A stretch of 64,000 nucleotides of DNA from Datisca glomerata (GCA_003255025.1 QANY01002498.1:477895-541894); one strand, 5' to 3'; counted from the first letter of the stretch, positions 1-9,670 are shown. Program-made: numbers and translations. Notes: a model not told the origin generated them from the letters alone.

Positions 1-277
1 GATAAGATCGGTATCGCTCTACCTTGTGGCCCCTTCCCTTGGTCACTGGCTTACTCTGGTTCTCTTGTGCCTTGATGGCACTCGGTAACTAGTTAGAGTC
101 CTTGCTTCTCAATGTGTCGCTCCCATCTATCTCTAAAGCACCGAAAGCTAATACCATCTTTCCTTCTCCTACCTCGCCGTTCCGACACCGGTACGGAAGA
201 CATCCTTTGTTAGGCGTTCCTATTCCTATCTATACAAGTAGGCCTTACTTAGTTGACTGACAATGACAAAGGCTTAC

Positions 278-348
278 AAAACTAAGTAGGGCCTGAGGCC
301 CCCTGCGAATATGTAAATCTCAAGAGCTTGCGCAACAAAAGGATGGTC
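278..348 (+). repeat. short dispersed repeat, copy 1
   Basis: About 70 bp recur in the same orientation at 46571-46643 with a few substitutions. The second copy lies directly against the broken inner end of an rps14 fragment, so the sequence marks a recombination edge. The stretch before it (1-277) holds nothing I recognise. Confidence 0.85.
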
Positions 349-500
349 CCCTATACATTTCATTCTTTCCGGAAGGAAAAAAAAAAGTACCCCTATCATG
401 GTGAACCTCTCCTTGTGATCAGGATGAGGTAGATGCCTCCCAGCCGGGGGGCGGATCAAATCGGAGTTTCCTTAGGTAGCCACCGACCTACAGTTATCAT

Positions 501-584
501 ATCTCGTAGTCTGTGCTATTTGATACTAAAGAGACCTGATGAGATCATTGGAAGAAGACGCAGAGCACCTTTTTACCTTATGAT
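501..584. repeat. composite repeat shared with 41178-41309
   Basis: Bases 501-575 match 41221-41309 in inverted orientation, while 563-584 match 41178-41200 in direct orientation. Two adjoining matches in opposite orientation mean the partner locus was itself rearranged. The rest of 349-1062 shows no gene. Confidence 0.75.
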
Positions 585-1062
585 AGTCACTTTTTTCATT
601 TTTTAGGAATCTGTATAAATAGACTGTTTGGCTTAGTGTTCGTATCAAACTCTAAAAAGAGGTTGTTTTCTTGTAATTTAATTAAAAGGAACTGTTCTTA
701 CCTCAAAGGGCAGCCAGCCTATCCATCATAACATAATATAGGAAAGTCCACCCTCTCCCTTGTCAACTCTGAACGAATGCTTAGTTAGCCGTGAATGAGA
801 ACTCTTATTGCTTGTTGGCAGGTAGCTCCATTTAAGGTTAGCTCGAAAGTGAGTTCATACTCTTTGACCTGAGGGGAAGAAAGTTGTTCTCTTTTTATTT
901 GTCGGCCTTACGAGCGCTACTGCTAATGTCGGCGTAAGGTCTTATTATCGGAGACTTCTATCTTTTTTGGAGGCCTAAGGACTCCTCTTCTGTAACAGCT
1001 TTTTTCAACCTCCCCTCGGGAAGTACGGTAAAAGGAATAGCCTATCTTCTATCTAGACTTGG

Positions 1063-1177
1063 GCTGACATAGGAGGAGTGGGAATGGTTATGGGAACGAT
1101 AATGAAAGGTTATTAATAATTGACTCCTCTTCCTACAACAAGTGTTAATGCATCCACCAATGTGGATTAGTGTCACC
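1063..1177. repeat. composite repeat shared with 56626-56795
   Basis: The first half (about 1066-1110) matches 56751-56795 in the same orientation. The second half (1118-1177) matches 56626-56690 inverted. The order and orientation of the two halves differ between the loci. Confidence 0.75.
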
Positions 1178-1197
1178 CACAAACTTCATAGTTTCAA

Positions 1198-1262
1198 GAA
1201 ACAAGTCCTCTTTACCCTGCTCAAAAGATGAAGAAGGCATGACCTCTGCCAATAGGATCTGG
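1198..1262 (+). repeat. short direct repeat with 47724-47789
   Basis: About 65 bp with only four or so differences from 47724-47789. Short reading frames overlap it on both strands, but neither resembles a known protein. Confidence 0.8.
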
Positions 1263-1478
1263 TCGGGACAAGGCCTATTGTATAAAGGCCCAACCCTTGC
1301 GAGATTTAAAGCAGTCATTCAATATTCTATCTTTTTTTATAAGACCCGATGGATATCCGGAAGAAGACACTCTGGAGCCAGAAGATAAGGAATCTAGGAA
1401 AGACTCAGCTGTAACAGGTAGCACACAGTCAGACTCAAGTACTCAGCCACCTCTTCCTCCTCTAGCTCAGAATATCCC

Positions 1479-1522
1479 TACTCAGGGACTTTGTTAATCT
1501 AGTGCTCCTACAGGAGGCAAAC
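1479..1522. repeat. short inverted repeat with 42384-42430
   Basis: About 44 bp match the reverse complement of 42384-42430. The following 340 bp (1523-1863) contain nothing I can assign. Confidence 0.75.
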
Positions 1523-1863
1523 ACCACTACTTTACCTTGTTCAATGAGATCTTGGACCTTATGCATGAGAGAAAAGTGAGGATCAGTTGTATGGACCGGA
1601 CCTTTATGGTAATTGCCCCTACCAGTACCAGAAGTGATAGTAAAAGTGGAATGCTGTCACTAGAACGGACCACACAAATATGGGTGATCTATGCATAGTC
1701 ATTCCAGGTCCATGAATCGAGGTGAGAAATGTGGAGGTACCTTTCCCATCACCTGTTAGCTCTGTCCGCCACGGGTTAGCAACATAAAGTGCGAATAAAA
1801 GTGCATCGGGACATTTTCTTTGACAACTGAACTATCATCACCGTTCTTAATCCTAGACTTTTT

Positions 1864-2027
1864 GGGGGTCATATTCAAAATCTCGCAAAGCTTCATTCTA
1901 CAAGCATTCCTATTTTAAAAAGGTATATGGATTCTGGATCATAAAGAAAGGGAATTTCTTCTGTGACCGATGTGATCGAAGATTGAATTGGTACCAACAA
2001 ACCAGGGACTGATGGAATTGATGATTT
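1864..2027 (-). repeat. coding-like repeat, copy 1
   Basis: A 165-bp segment is repeated inverted at 36061-36226. On the minus strand here, and on the plus strand at the other copy, the same reading frame stays open for more than 40 codons (it includes the residues LYDPESIYLFKIGMLVE) and ends at the same stop. I do not recognise the protein. The shared open frame may be an old coding fragment or may simply be inherited from the duplication. Confidence 0.7.
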
Positions 2028-2135
2028 AAAGAGGGTGGGGAAGAAGAAAGAAATTTCCTTTGTTTGTTGACCGAATCTCATCTTTCTCAGTGCCGATATT
2101 TGGCTATTGTTTTGGCTTTTAATTAGCCTAAAAGT

Positions 2136-2672
2136 TCAAGAGTAGGCCTGAACCGCTCTCCCTTTCCATTTAATCACTGACAAAACCAACCTTTCAGTTT
2201 GATTTAACAAAATGACTTCGACTTTAGAATAATCAATCGAAGGGGTAAGGCTAAGGTAAGGACAACGTTCTTGACGTCTAACTGGGATAAAAGTTGGGTC
2301 AGTGCTGAATGTAAGCGGGTGCGAACGGTGCCATTTTGAGCAACTAGAATGAAGGTGACGTCTCAGCACAATAAAAACCATACTCTTTTTCATAGCCTTG
2401 AGCAACCAGGCGAGCTTTCTTACTCGTGAGAAAATCCTTTTGCTACAAGCCGTTTGTACCTCTATATAAAAAAACAATCTTGTAAGTCCACCTTGACCCA
2501 ACAATCTTTTTGACAGGTGGTGAAAAGACAAGATCCTAGGTCTTATTCTTTTGAAGAGCATCCATTTTCTTTTTGTGTAACATAGCTTGTTCCCAATTCT
2601 CATCAGATTTTGCTTTATCGTATAAGAGTCCGCTTCCATGATTTTTTCACTTTTTGAAAGACTTGTGCTCAA
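2136..2672 (-). CDS. unidentified ORF, 178 codons
   Basis: This is the longest open frame in the window. It starts at an ATG near 2672 and stops at 2136 on the minus strand. The product would be basic, rich in Arg, Lys, Ser and Leu, with no obvious signal peptide, long membrane segment or catalytic motif. I know no family that it matches. Plant mitochondrial genomes often carry unique ORFs of this size formed by rearrangement, so expression is uncertain. It sits between dispersed repeats and is in no visible operon. Confidence 0.35.
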   Translation of the reverse strand: MSTSLSKSEKIMEADSYTIKQNLMRIGNKLCYTKRKWMLFKRIRPRILSFHHLSKRLLGQGGLTRLFFYIEVQTACSKRIFSRVRKLAWLLKAMKKSMVFIVLRRHLHSSCSKWHRSHPLTFSTDPTFIPVRRQERCPYLSLTPSIDYSKVEVILLNQTERLVLSVIKWKGRAVQAYS

Positions 2673-2815
2673 GTCAGGAGAGTAGGAACCATAGGAGAAA
2701 AATCGATCAATAGGAGTGTGGATCTTCTAAGATTTGGAGAAAGATATAAAGGGCCTTGACAATCCACTTACTAGGGGAATGCAAAAAAAATTATTAGATT
2801 GTAAGAGCACCTAGA

Positions 2816-2952
2816 GAGATAGTATGTCGAACCAGAGGATCATGAAGTCTCTGCCTACATTAGAAAGCTTTCGTTTCCGACCCCGGGGAGGAGGGGCTAT
2901 ATGGGACATCTATCTACGGGGGCCTGCACTTTTTTATAGGGAAAGAAAGGGG
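2816..2952. repeat. junction of two different dispersed repeats
   Basis: Bases 2816-2872 match 6182-6239 inverted. Bases 2871-2952 match 32119-32199 inverted, and therefore also 63875-63955, the second copy of the large repeat. The two matches abut at about 2871, so this locus looks like a recombination joint between two unrelated parent sites. Confidence 0.75.
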
Positions 2953-3182
2953 GATGGACGAACTTCATTCGGTAGCAGCATGGTATCGAGTCATTGGTAA
3001 CACCAACTCATTTCGGAACCGGATCAAAACCCGACTCAATTTTTTTTCCTAGCGAGGGGTATCGATAAGGGTTGGATGCGAACCCCTCCCATGAGAAAGA
3101 AAGGAGCCTAGTAGCCTTTTTTCTATCTATTCCTGATCAAATTCCCTCCCTGTCATCGTTTCTTGTGTCAGAATCGCTTGAG

Positions 3183-3422
3183 CCAGAGAAAATAATTATG
3201 AATCGGGAATAGGACCAATGGGCGACGCTTGGTTACAATTTTGAATCTGTTATTATACGTTTGCTCTAGTTTTTGTTGTTTTTGATGTTGAAAGGGTTTT
3301 TCTTTATCCATGGGAAATGATTTTTGATGTATTGGGGGTCTCCATATTTATAGAAGCTTTCATTTTCGTGCTTATCCGATGCAGTTTATGCATGGCGAAA
3401 GGGAGCATTGGAATGGTCTTAG
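3183..3422 (+). pseudogene. ndhC: plastid-derived ndhC, 3' part, broken
   Basis: The plus strand encodes the C-terminal two thirds of plastid NADH dehydrogenase subunit 3 (NdhC): a YESGI..MGDAWLQF segment, then a VFLYPW-like stretch, [16 protein letters not shown], and at the end the typical [11 protein letters not shown] just before the TAG at 3420-3422. Several frame changes and an internal stop break the frame. In the plastid, ndhC is read into ndhK, and that junction is kept here. Imported plastid DNA in a plant mitochondrion is not expected to be functional. Confidence 0.9.
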
Positions 3423-3516
3423 CTCCTGAATATTCAGACGAAAAAAAAGGATTTCGACAGTTATGAATTCCATTGAGTTTCCCTTACTTGATCGAACAAC
3501 CCAAACTTCTGTTCAG
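3412..3516 (+). pseudogene. ndhK: plastid-derived ndhK, 5' end only
   Basis: Straight after the ndhC end comes the ndhK start. The longer plastid start (MVLAPEYSD) overlaps ndhC at 3412, and the internal start [14 protein letters not shown] lies at 3463. The similarity stops at about 3516. The full subunit has more than 220 residues, so only about 8% remains. The sequence then changes abruptly to something that resembles rps13. Confidence 0.88.
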
Positions 3517-3553
3517 TGGGAACATAAAGATAAAAGAGTTAACTATTCTCTTC
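3517..3553 (+). pseudogene. rps13: possible rps13 scrap
   Basis: About 37 bp encode SGNIKIKELT, which matches a conserved stretch of plant mitochondrial ribosomal protein S13. Nothing else of rps13 is visible on either side. The frame runs through the ndhK joint and on to 3775 as a chimeric ORF. The match is short, so chance cannot be excluded. Confidence 0.4.
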
Positions 3554-3790
3554 AAGATCTGGCCTGGTCGACCGAATTCGCCACGTTGTGGCTATGGGAA
3601 TCGAACTCACAGCGGCTTCATCAACTTTGTAATCATGGATCATGAACAAATCCCTAAATGCTTCTTTATATTGTCGCCACGGAAAAGGTTCAGGGTGGGA
3701 GAACTCTTAGATTATCAAGTTTTAGATAGTTTTTATGAAAATCCATCTCCTCCTATGTTGTGCCCTTCCTCCTAAAGCATTCCGGCATAT

Positions 3791-3847
3791 GTGCTTTTCT
3801 TGTTTCACTCTGCTTCTTAGTGGAGGTACCGCTGCGTCTGCGTGTTC
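3791..3847 (+). repeat. short direct repeat with 15910-15966
   Basis: 57 bp recur at 15910-15966 with about four differences. No gene is visible in either copy. Confidence 0.8.
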
Positions 3848-4850
3848 TCATTTAAGAAAGATGTACAGTGCCCGCTCACCTGAAATGCGACTCTAACAGC
3901 TAGGTTTCGAGAGGGCTATATCTATCTCCGGAATAGGGGAAAAAGCCTTCTCCTTTTCTCCGAGAGGCTTTCTTTTCTACTTGACTGTGGTTTACCCATA
4001 ACCATCAGCGGCAAGGGTTACGGGAGAGGCAAACCAACCCAGGTACATCACAAATAGATAAAGTTGGAGCAGCAGATCCTATAAAAACAAAGACAAATCC
4101 TGAGGCAGATCCAGACGCGTACCTAGGCGGCACAACATCCCTTCGAGTTATGAGGCCATCCCCTTCTACTGTTCGAGACCCAGATTCATACCTTAGTTCA
4201 AGGCCGAGAGGCATAGGCATAGGCATGGGCACAGGTGGAGACACAAGCAAAGGCAGATCCTGTCAGAACTTAATCATCCTGGAATCCCTTCCTATTTTAG
4301 TTAACATTTACCCATAATCCATTGAAGTAGCACCAGTAACAAAGGCACAGGTTCCTTCGGCGGCAGGAAATGCAGTTGACTTCGTTGACCCAAATTGAAG
4401 CAAAGACGCAATACAGACGGAGGTGGGAACTGTAGTATGATAAAGATACATTAAGGTCGACGAATTCCACGATAACAAGCAATAGATATGAATCGTTCGA
4501 TGTCTGCTCGTTCTCCCTCAAGGCCTTTCAGCGACTCGACGCGCCCCCCTAAGCTGACGCTTCACCTACCTGACCTCAGAGAGAATAGAATGAGTCTCCC
4601 TAGCCCTAGTCTCACTAAGAGTTTCAATCGCCTCCTTGCTATCTTAAAAAGAAAAGCGGACCCGCGCGAATCACGTCTTCGATCTTGCATATATAAATAT
4701 GATATTTCTGATTTCTCAACCAGGTCAACTGACGCCAGCATCACCACTACAGAAACTCCATTTCCTTAGTCCTTTTTTTGTGAAACAAAGCCAAGTTTTT
4801 TTTGCCTTCCATCCTGCCTTTCACTGCTCAAGACTTTTTTTTATTAGCCC
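3848..4850. other. unassigned DNA
   Basis: There are short frames on both strands, for example 4005-4250 and 4488-4769, none of which resembles a known protein. A small tandem GGCATA-type run near 4208-4230 gives a Pro-Met repeat in the minus-strand frame. I see no RNA gene. Confidence 0.5.
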
Positions 4851-4959
4851 AATCATGAACCACCTAGTTGGAGCCATTGTCTACCCAGCAATGCTTCATA
4901 TCCTCCTTGCTCTTTGTCTAAGATTAGACTCAAAGTACCAAAGCAGGCATCCTTTTTTG

Positions 4960-5600
4960 TTCTTTTTCTTTTGGCTAAGAAGCCCGTAGGTTGTATGCCA
5001 TCCATACGTAGCTTGACAAACATAGCTCCTAAAAAAGAAAGCTTTCTGCTTAGTGCATCAGCAACTTGGTTTTGTTTCCTGTGCGTTTTAGTCAAAAATG
5101 AAACAAATTTTGCATGTATGCTATTCAACTTCTTTTGGGCATTGATAAATTTGAAGAGCAGGGAAAAAAGATCCCCTTTGAAAGAAAAGAGTTTCCCGAC
5201 TGTCGCAAGGCATGGACAATAGCATCAAATTCGACCTATGATGACGAACCTCATTCAATTTCTCGTTGTAAAAGGCAATCGGTCTACCTTCATGGCTAAG
5301 CACCTCTCCAATGCCTACGAGACATAAGGGCACTTCGAATACTTTTGAGAAATCGGGTAAGACCAGGGCGAGATGGAGAAAACTACTTTCTGCTTCCTTG
5401 GTCCATTCGAACCCATTTTGTTTCAGACAATCGGTGATTGGAGCTAGTTGGCTGCTAAAGTTCTTGATGAAGCGCTTCGAGAACGATTTTTCCCTCAATT
5501 TTAAAGCTGGTTCCGTGAGTCCAAGACGCCTAAGGCAAGCCCAAAAGAGGATTTTCCTCTTCCTCACATCGATGTTCTGGTGGACAACACCATTGGACAT
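4960..5600 (-). pseudogene. Ty3/gypsy reverse transcriptase connection and RNase H, decayed
   Basis: Read on the minus strand from 5600 down, the frame gives the RT thumb/connection of a Ty3/gypsy polyprotein (RFIKNFSSQLAPITDCLK, FEWTKEAESSF), then the RNase H region (LPDFSKVFEV, VLSHEGRPIAFYNEKLNE). After a frame change near 5330-5130 it reaches the RNase H end (KQNQVADALSRK, near 5060). Catalytic positions are partly lost, for example the DASG motif after FEV. Several shifts break the frame. This is a nuclear-type LTR retroelement relic. The upstream RT palm lies on the other strand at 5630-5810. Confidence 0.88.
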
Positions 5601-5629
5601 GGGATGTTGTCCTTTATGGATGTTTTCTC

Positions 5630-5810
5630 TTGATATAATAAGATCAAGATGGCCGAGGAAGACAGAGACAAAATGGCGTTTATCACCATATCAGATAGAA
5701 GGGCACATTCTATTACAAGGTGATACCGTTTGGTCTAAAGACTGCCGGGGCGACGTACCAGCGAGCCATGACTGTGCTCTTTTATGACTTCCACTTACCG
5801 ATCCCGGCCT
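5630..5810 (+). pseudogene. Ty3/gypsy reverse transcriptase palm fragment, inverted relative to its partner
   Basis: The plus strand encodes EDRDKMAFIT, then after a gap YYKVIPFGLKTAGATYQRAM, the standard Ty3/gypsy RT segment just before the YxDD box. The YxDD box itself is missing. The rest of the polyprotein runs the opposite way from about 5600, so the element was inverted near 5600-5640 or two copies met head to head. Confidence 0.88.
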
Positions 5811-6781
5811 AGAAAAGTGATCGACCAGGGCCCTATTGATGAATGAAAGAAAGGGTTTATGAGCCCTAGCCCTGTAAGCCTACACATGTGTAGAGTAGAT
5901 CGTTCAACACCTATGGCACAAACCCATTTTTGACTTATTGGTCCTAGTATCATAGGCGACCGAACGACCGTCCCCTAATTACTAGGCCAACCTGCTATAG
6001 CTAGAAAGGAAAGGACGAGAAAGATCACCCCTGCCTTTAGACGAGAAATCCCTCTTATGCATCCCCTAGACAAATGAATAGGAAATGCTACAACCCATTC
6101 TTCTTCTTTTGACGATGAAGCACTCTGGTACAACAAGCTAAAGTGACCTCTATGCTTCATCCCTGGTGCGTAGGGCCGAACGAAAGCTTTCTAATGTAGG
6201 CAGAGACTTCAGGATCCTCTGGTTTGACATTCTATCTCTCTGGATTCCGGTGCTAAGTTAGTCACAGGGAAACCCCCAAGTTCTTTCTAACTTTTGACCC
6301 TATAGACTTGGATGGCTTACTTGTTTAGCTTGTACCCTTTTTGAATGTGTACAGTTCGAGCAAGCAAATGGCTAGCAGGGCCGAGGAAGCACAATGAATG
6401 GGATATTTGGACCAAGATGGGACCTAAGGAGTTTTAGTAAAATCTCATGATCTAAGTTGTCAAAGCATTTGAGAATATCGGCTTTCATTAGTTTATCAAG
6501 CCTACCCCATGTCTACATTTGAGTAAAGAATGTAATAGGTCTCCTACCTCGTCCGAGAAGTGTAAAGTGAGGGATAGGATAGATGAATAGGTTTCCTTTA
6601 TCCACTTGGAGGGATGGATTTACAATTTTTAAGGCTTCGTTTTTCTCCGCCAAGCAGCTAGGGAAGCATTTATTCCCAATCGATAGGGCTTGGAGTTCAG
6701 ATTGATGCCTTAGTCCACTCCGAGATAGAAAGAGACTAATAATGGAAAAAGATATGCTCTTAAACCTCAACAGTAAGTTGA
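5811..6781. other. unassigned DNA with one short repeat
   Basis: Only 6182-6239 is explained: it is the inverted partner of 2816-2872. A minus frame at 6513-6770 is open for 85 codons but matches nothing I know. Confidence 0.5.
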
Positions 6782-7126
6782 TCAGTTATATTGCCCCCAT
6801 ATGCAAGGTTCCTCATCTTCCTTCATAACGTAAGCACACATAATTCCCCACCCTTTGTGGAATTTAACATCAATAGTTCTCCCCTCCCACTCTGGGAATC
6901 CTGCCATCATCTTTTTCGTGGTCGTATACTTTGAGGCATCTTTTGCTATGAGTCCTACATGAAAATGGTCTCCACTATCCTCGTGTGATTCCTTTACTAC
7001 CATAATAGCTATACTCTCGAAGACCCCTCTTATCATATCCTTAACATGATGCTTCTCTATCTCTGGTCTCTTATCAGTATGAGTTAAGGTTAGGACCAAC
7101 ACAAGATTAGGGCCATCCCCTTCATT
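6782..7126 (-). CDS. Rep-like HUH endonuclease domain (CRESS/plasmid type), probable remnant
   Basis: A minus-strand frame is open from a TAG near 7127 down to the TGA at 6782, about 114 codons. There is no ATG at the front; GTG at 7102 is the first alternative start. Counting from that GTG, the order of motifs fits an HUH replication initiator: a motif I-like strand LVLTLTHTD at the N-terminus, a His-hydrophobic-His motif II in GDHFHVGLIAK (residues 46-48), and a motif III-like YVMKED with Tyr91 and Lys94 in the YxxK arrangement. Such proteins nick and join single-stranded DNA at replication origins. The superfamily-3 helicase domain that follows in CRESS-virus Reps is absent. I see no TAATATTAC-type nonanucleotide nearby. 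It could be a relic of a ssDNA virus or mitochondrial plasmid, or a domesticated nuclease. The frame is uninterrupted over the domain, unlike the other imports here. Confidence 0.6.
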   Translation of the reverse strand, partial: NEGDGPNLVLVLTLTHTDKRPEIEKHHVKDMIRGVFESIAIMVVKESHEDSGDHFHVGLIAKDASKYTTTKKMMAGFPEWEGRTIDVKFHKGWGIMCAYVMKEDEEPCIWGQYN

Positions 7127-7619
7127 CTATGCTGACTCTGGCCTACGGCTGGCTTTTTGGGAAGCCTGGTCCCACCGCGTTCACGGCCCAGCTGGCCTGC
7201 CAGCAGTAGTGGGAATTCACCCATTCCCTGGTCAAAGACTTGGTTGGATGCGGGATCTACTCCACGAGGAGCGTACGGACGTAGATGATATCATCACGAC
7301 CTCTCTTTTCATACCGCTAGGGATGCTTAATGCCATTTCGCCAACTGGCGTTACCTACGCTTTCGTGTCCCTCAGTGTGGTCAGTATTGGGTGTTTCCGA
7401 GCAGCGACGCTTACACCCATTCACATTAGTTCATCCTAAGTTATTTACCCTTATGCACGAATTATTGAAGAAGCCATCTTCCTATCAAGGTTAAGGAGTC
7501 AACTGAGTATCTCAGCGGCGGGATTGAATATCTGGATCGAACAGAGGTCCCACATAAGCCGTCGGGTTGCACGATAGAAGAACACCCAACATGAAGATGC
7601 ACACTCCTCCATGTGAAAT
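7127..7619. other. unassigned DNA
   Basis: A 76-codon plus frame (7209-7439) has no recognisable motif. Near 7340-7405 the reverse complement looks loosely like the conserved part of small-subunit rRNA, but the match does not extend. I assign nothing. Confidence 0.4.
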
Positions 7620-7785
7620 ATTCTTCTTATGTTCACGCGGTGAGATTCTCTCTTTCTAGGAGTACTACCCTGTACGTAGTCTATGTCTGGGGAGCATACT
7701 TGAAATGAGATAGACACAGGAACTAGAGAGGTCCCCCACTTCGATTCCCGCCCCGTTAGCATCTCCGATCCGAGATAAGGGATGC
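7620..7785 (-). repeat. rps14-nad4 spacer fragment, copy D
   Basis: This part matches the spacer found between rps14 and nad4 at 17762-18349 (opposite strand) and at 45785-46370 (same strand). Shared landmarks are the GTGAACATAAG-type segment, the GTCTATGTCTGGGGAGCATA box and the end at CCGTTAGCATC. No coding gene remains at this copy. It is joined at 7786 to a different repeat. Confidence 0.85.
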
Positions 7786-8125
7786 ACTACAACGAATCAA
7801 AATTTTCTCCAGATCGATATATGATGCTAAACTGAAACCGAGATAGAGAGAGAGGGCAGCCCCTTTGTTGGCTCATCAAGGCAAAACCACTCATAGGAAT
7901 TGTGCTAATTCCCATGTTCTTTCTAGTTTCGTTTGGTTTCAAGAGCTTCCCCCTCCCCGTCCCTTACTCATCTTTTGGCAGCCGTTATCCTGGATTTTTT
8001 TCCGTATGCCGGGGAAAGTGTATCACTTTTTTACATTAATTCTTAGAAAAATTTCCTTGGGTCTCTATAAAACATAATGAAAAGCTGGGGTAGAAGCACA
8101 CACAAAAGGAGAGAGGAAAAGTAGA
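7786..8125 (+). repeat. 330-bp direct repeat with 11270-11600
   Basis: About 90% identical to 11270-11600. In the second copy one frame stays open for 92 codons (start 11248), with a hydrophobic segment GIVKIPMFFLVSFGF. Here a stop interrupts the front of the same frame. I do not recognise the protein. In this copy the rps14-nad4 spacer fragment lies on its left; in the other copy it lies on its right. Confidence 0.88.
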
Positions 8126-9047
8126 AAGGGGGGAAGAAGTCTAGGATATGAGGAATCGAAAGTTCTCCCAAAGAGAATACGATGCTGCTCCCCTTCCCTC
8201 TGTCTTTTCTCACTTTATTAATCTTCACCTCTAAGGCGGGCCGGGGGGCGGTGGGCGCGGGAGGAAGAAACCTAAGAGAAGAGCGTCTTCTCTTAGATTC
8301 TTTTTTCAGGGCAACATAGGAAAGCGCCCTCTTTTTGTCATCCCTCCAACTTTCCAGATTTGTATTGAACGCATGGCGTAGCTAGGACCTTTCAATCATG
8401 TTTGAGCCAATGTTCAAATCCAAACCAAACCCACCCCTATTTGAATAAGGCTAGAAAGAAAGTCTGTCAAGTATAGATAAGGAAATGCTTTCCCCAACAA
8501 TTAAAGGAAAGGCTCGACGAAGGGAGGGAAAGGAAATTTAGCACACACAGAATAAAACAATTCCTTTTTTCCACCATCAATTGACAAGAATTCCTCCTTT
8601 CAACCCGGTGTGGTGTCGCTAATGCCAGGTGATACGCAGTACTTTCCATTGTGTGAGAGTTTGAGCCGTGAACAAAGACCCCAGTTGAATATGTTTGTTA
8701 CTGATCGAACAAATAGATAGGCATAAGATTGCAATTGCTTCCCCCGCGTTCTCGATCACTATATCGAATAAGGTCGGAGGGTTTAAAACATAGAAGCTTG
8801 GGTGGGCAGGTGATGGCTGGTAGGCCTACTATATAACTTGCTATATTTCTTGTTCGTCCAGTCATTAGTCATTAATAACATATGAGAAAAAAATTTATCA
8901 TATTCATACCTTCCGTTGGTGACCCGAGTCTTGCTTTGGTTTGTCGCTTACACTACCAAGTCAGGTGCCAAGCTATCCTCCCCCACTCTTATAAAATATA
9001 CTCCTATAAAAGAAAGGTAGGCTGCCCTGACCGACACTCTACCTGGA
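8126..9047. other. unassigned DNA
   Basis: No repeat partner, RNA gene or recognisable protein is seen. Frames of 60-68 codons at 8467-8649 and 8882-9088 show no family resemblance. Confidence 0.5.
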
Positions 9048-9354
9048 GCTTTTGTTCTTGGTCAGAATCTAATTTCCTGGAGCGCTAAGAAGCAGCCCCT
9101 TACTCACCTCTTAATCTATAAAAAGCCCTCTTAGTCAAGATTTTTGAAGCAAGTTGCTAGAAGTAGCGCGCTATCACTTTACTAATATAATAGAAATTCA
9201 AGGCTCTTCTCATCGAGAGTAGGTTCTTTTCAGGTACAAAAAGAAAATATCAACATTTATCTTCTGACTTTCCATTTTCCAATAGCAATTACACATTCCC
9301 TCGGCCTCTGATTATAGTCGAAGTTCCATTTCTTGCCCATATATGAAGAACTAT
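9048..9354. repeat. long inverted repeat with 29733-30020
   Basis: About 285 aligned bp match the reverse complement of 29733-30020. This copy carries about 25 extra bases near 9070-9090. It ends directly against an ndhB fragment at 9357. Recombination between the two copies would invert the intervening 20 kb. Confidence 0.88.
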
Positions 9355-9356
9355 AA

Positions 9357-9563
9357 GAGAGATAAGGCTAAAGAGAGAGCCAAAAAAGGATCTTTTGTGT
9401 ATAATCTTGCATAATCTCGAATGTTATCAGTTCCGGTACATAGACCAAATGATACAATGCGAGCAAAAAAAAGTGCCTAGATTCATGGAGATATAGAACA
9501 ACATATAATTTATCATGCTTGCATACATTTTAGTCTCCAACAATTATTCCAATAATTCCAGCG
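9357..9563 (-). pseudogene. ndhB: plastid-derived ndhB fragment, copy 2
   Basis: The minus strand encodes part of plastid NdhB exon 2, from the IIGIIVGD region near 9560 through [23 protein letters not shown] and [11 protein letters not shown] near 9360. It covers the first 40% of the piece at 16480-17010. The upstream breakpoint is the same as in the two other copies, and the foreign flank beyond it (9564-9645) is also shared, so the copies were made inside this genome after one import. Confidence 0.92.
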
Positions 9564-9645
9564 AAAATGTTAAAAAAAAAAAGGCGGTGGCCCGATTTTA
9601 AAATACCAACTCAAACTTTCTTTAAAAAATGTTGCTCTTCTCATC
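9564..9645 (-). repeat. shared non-plastid flank of the ndhB fragments
   Basis: Bases beyond the ndhB breakpoint match 47144-47235, including an A-run after AAATGTT and a TACCAACTCAAACTTTCTTT stretch. The first part also matches the sequence just before 16480. None of it is ndhB. Confidence 0.8.
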
Positions 9646-9670
9646 AAACATCTTTCAAAAGTAGCAAACA

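Noticed and set aside
5311..5787. 158-codon plus ORF as a gene
   Set aside because: It is a shadow of the gypsy RNase H on the other strand at its front and of the RT fragment in another frame at its end.
7335..7410. Possible small-subunit rRNA piece on the minus strand
   Set aside because: Only a short ACTGAGGGAC/GAAAGC-type similarity. The neighbouring conserved blocks do not follow.
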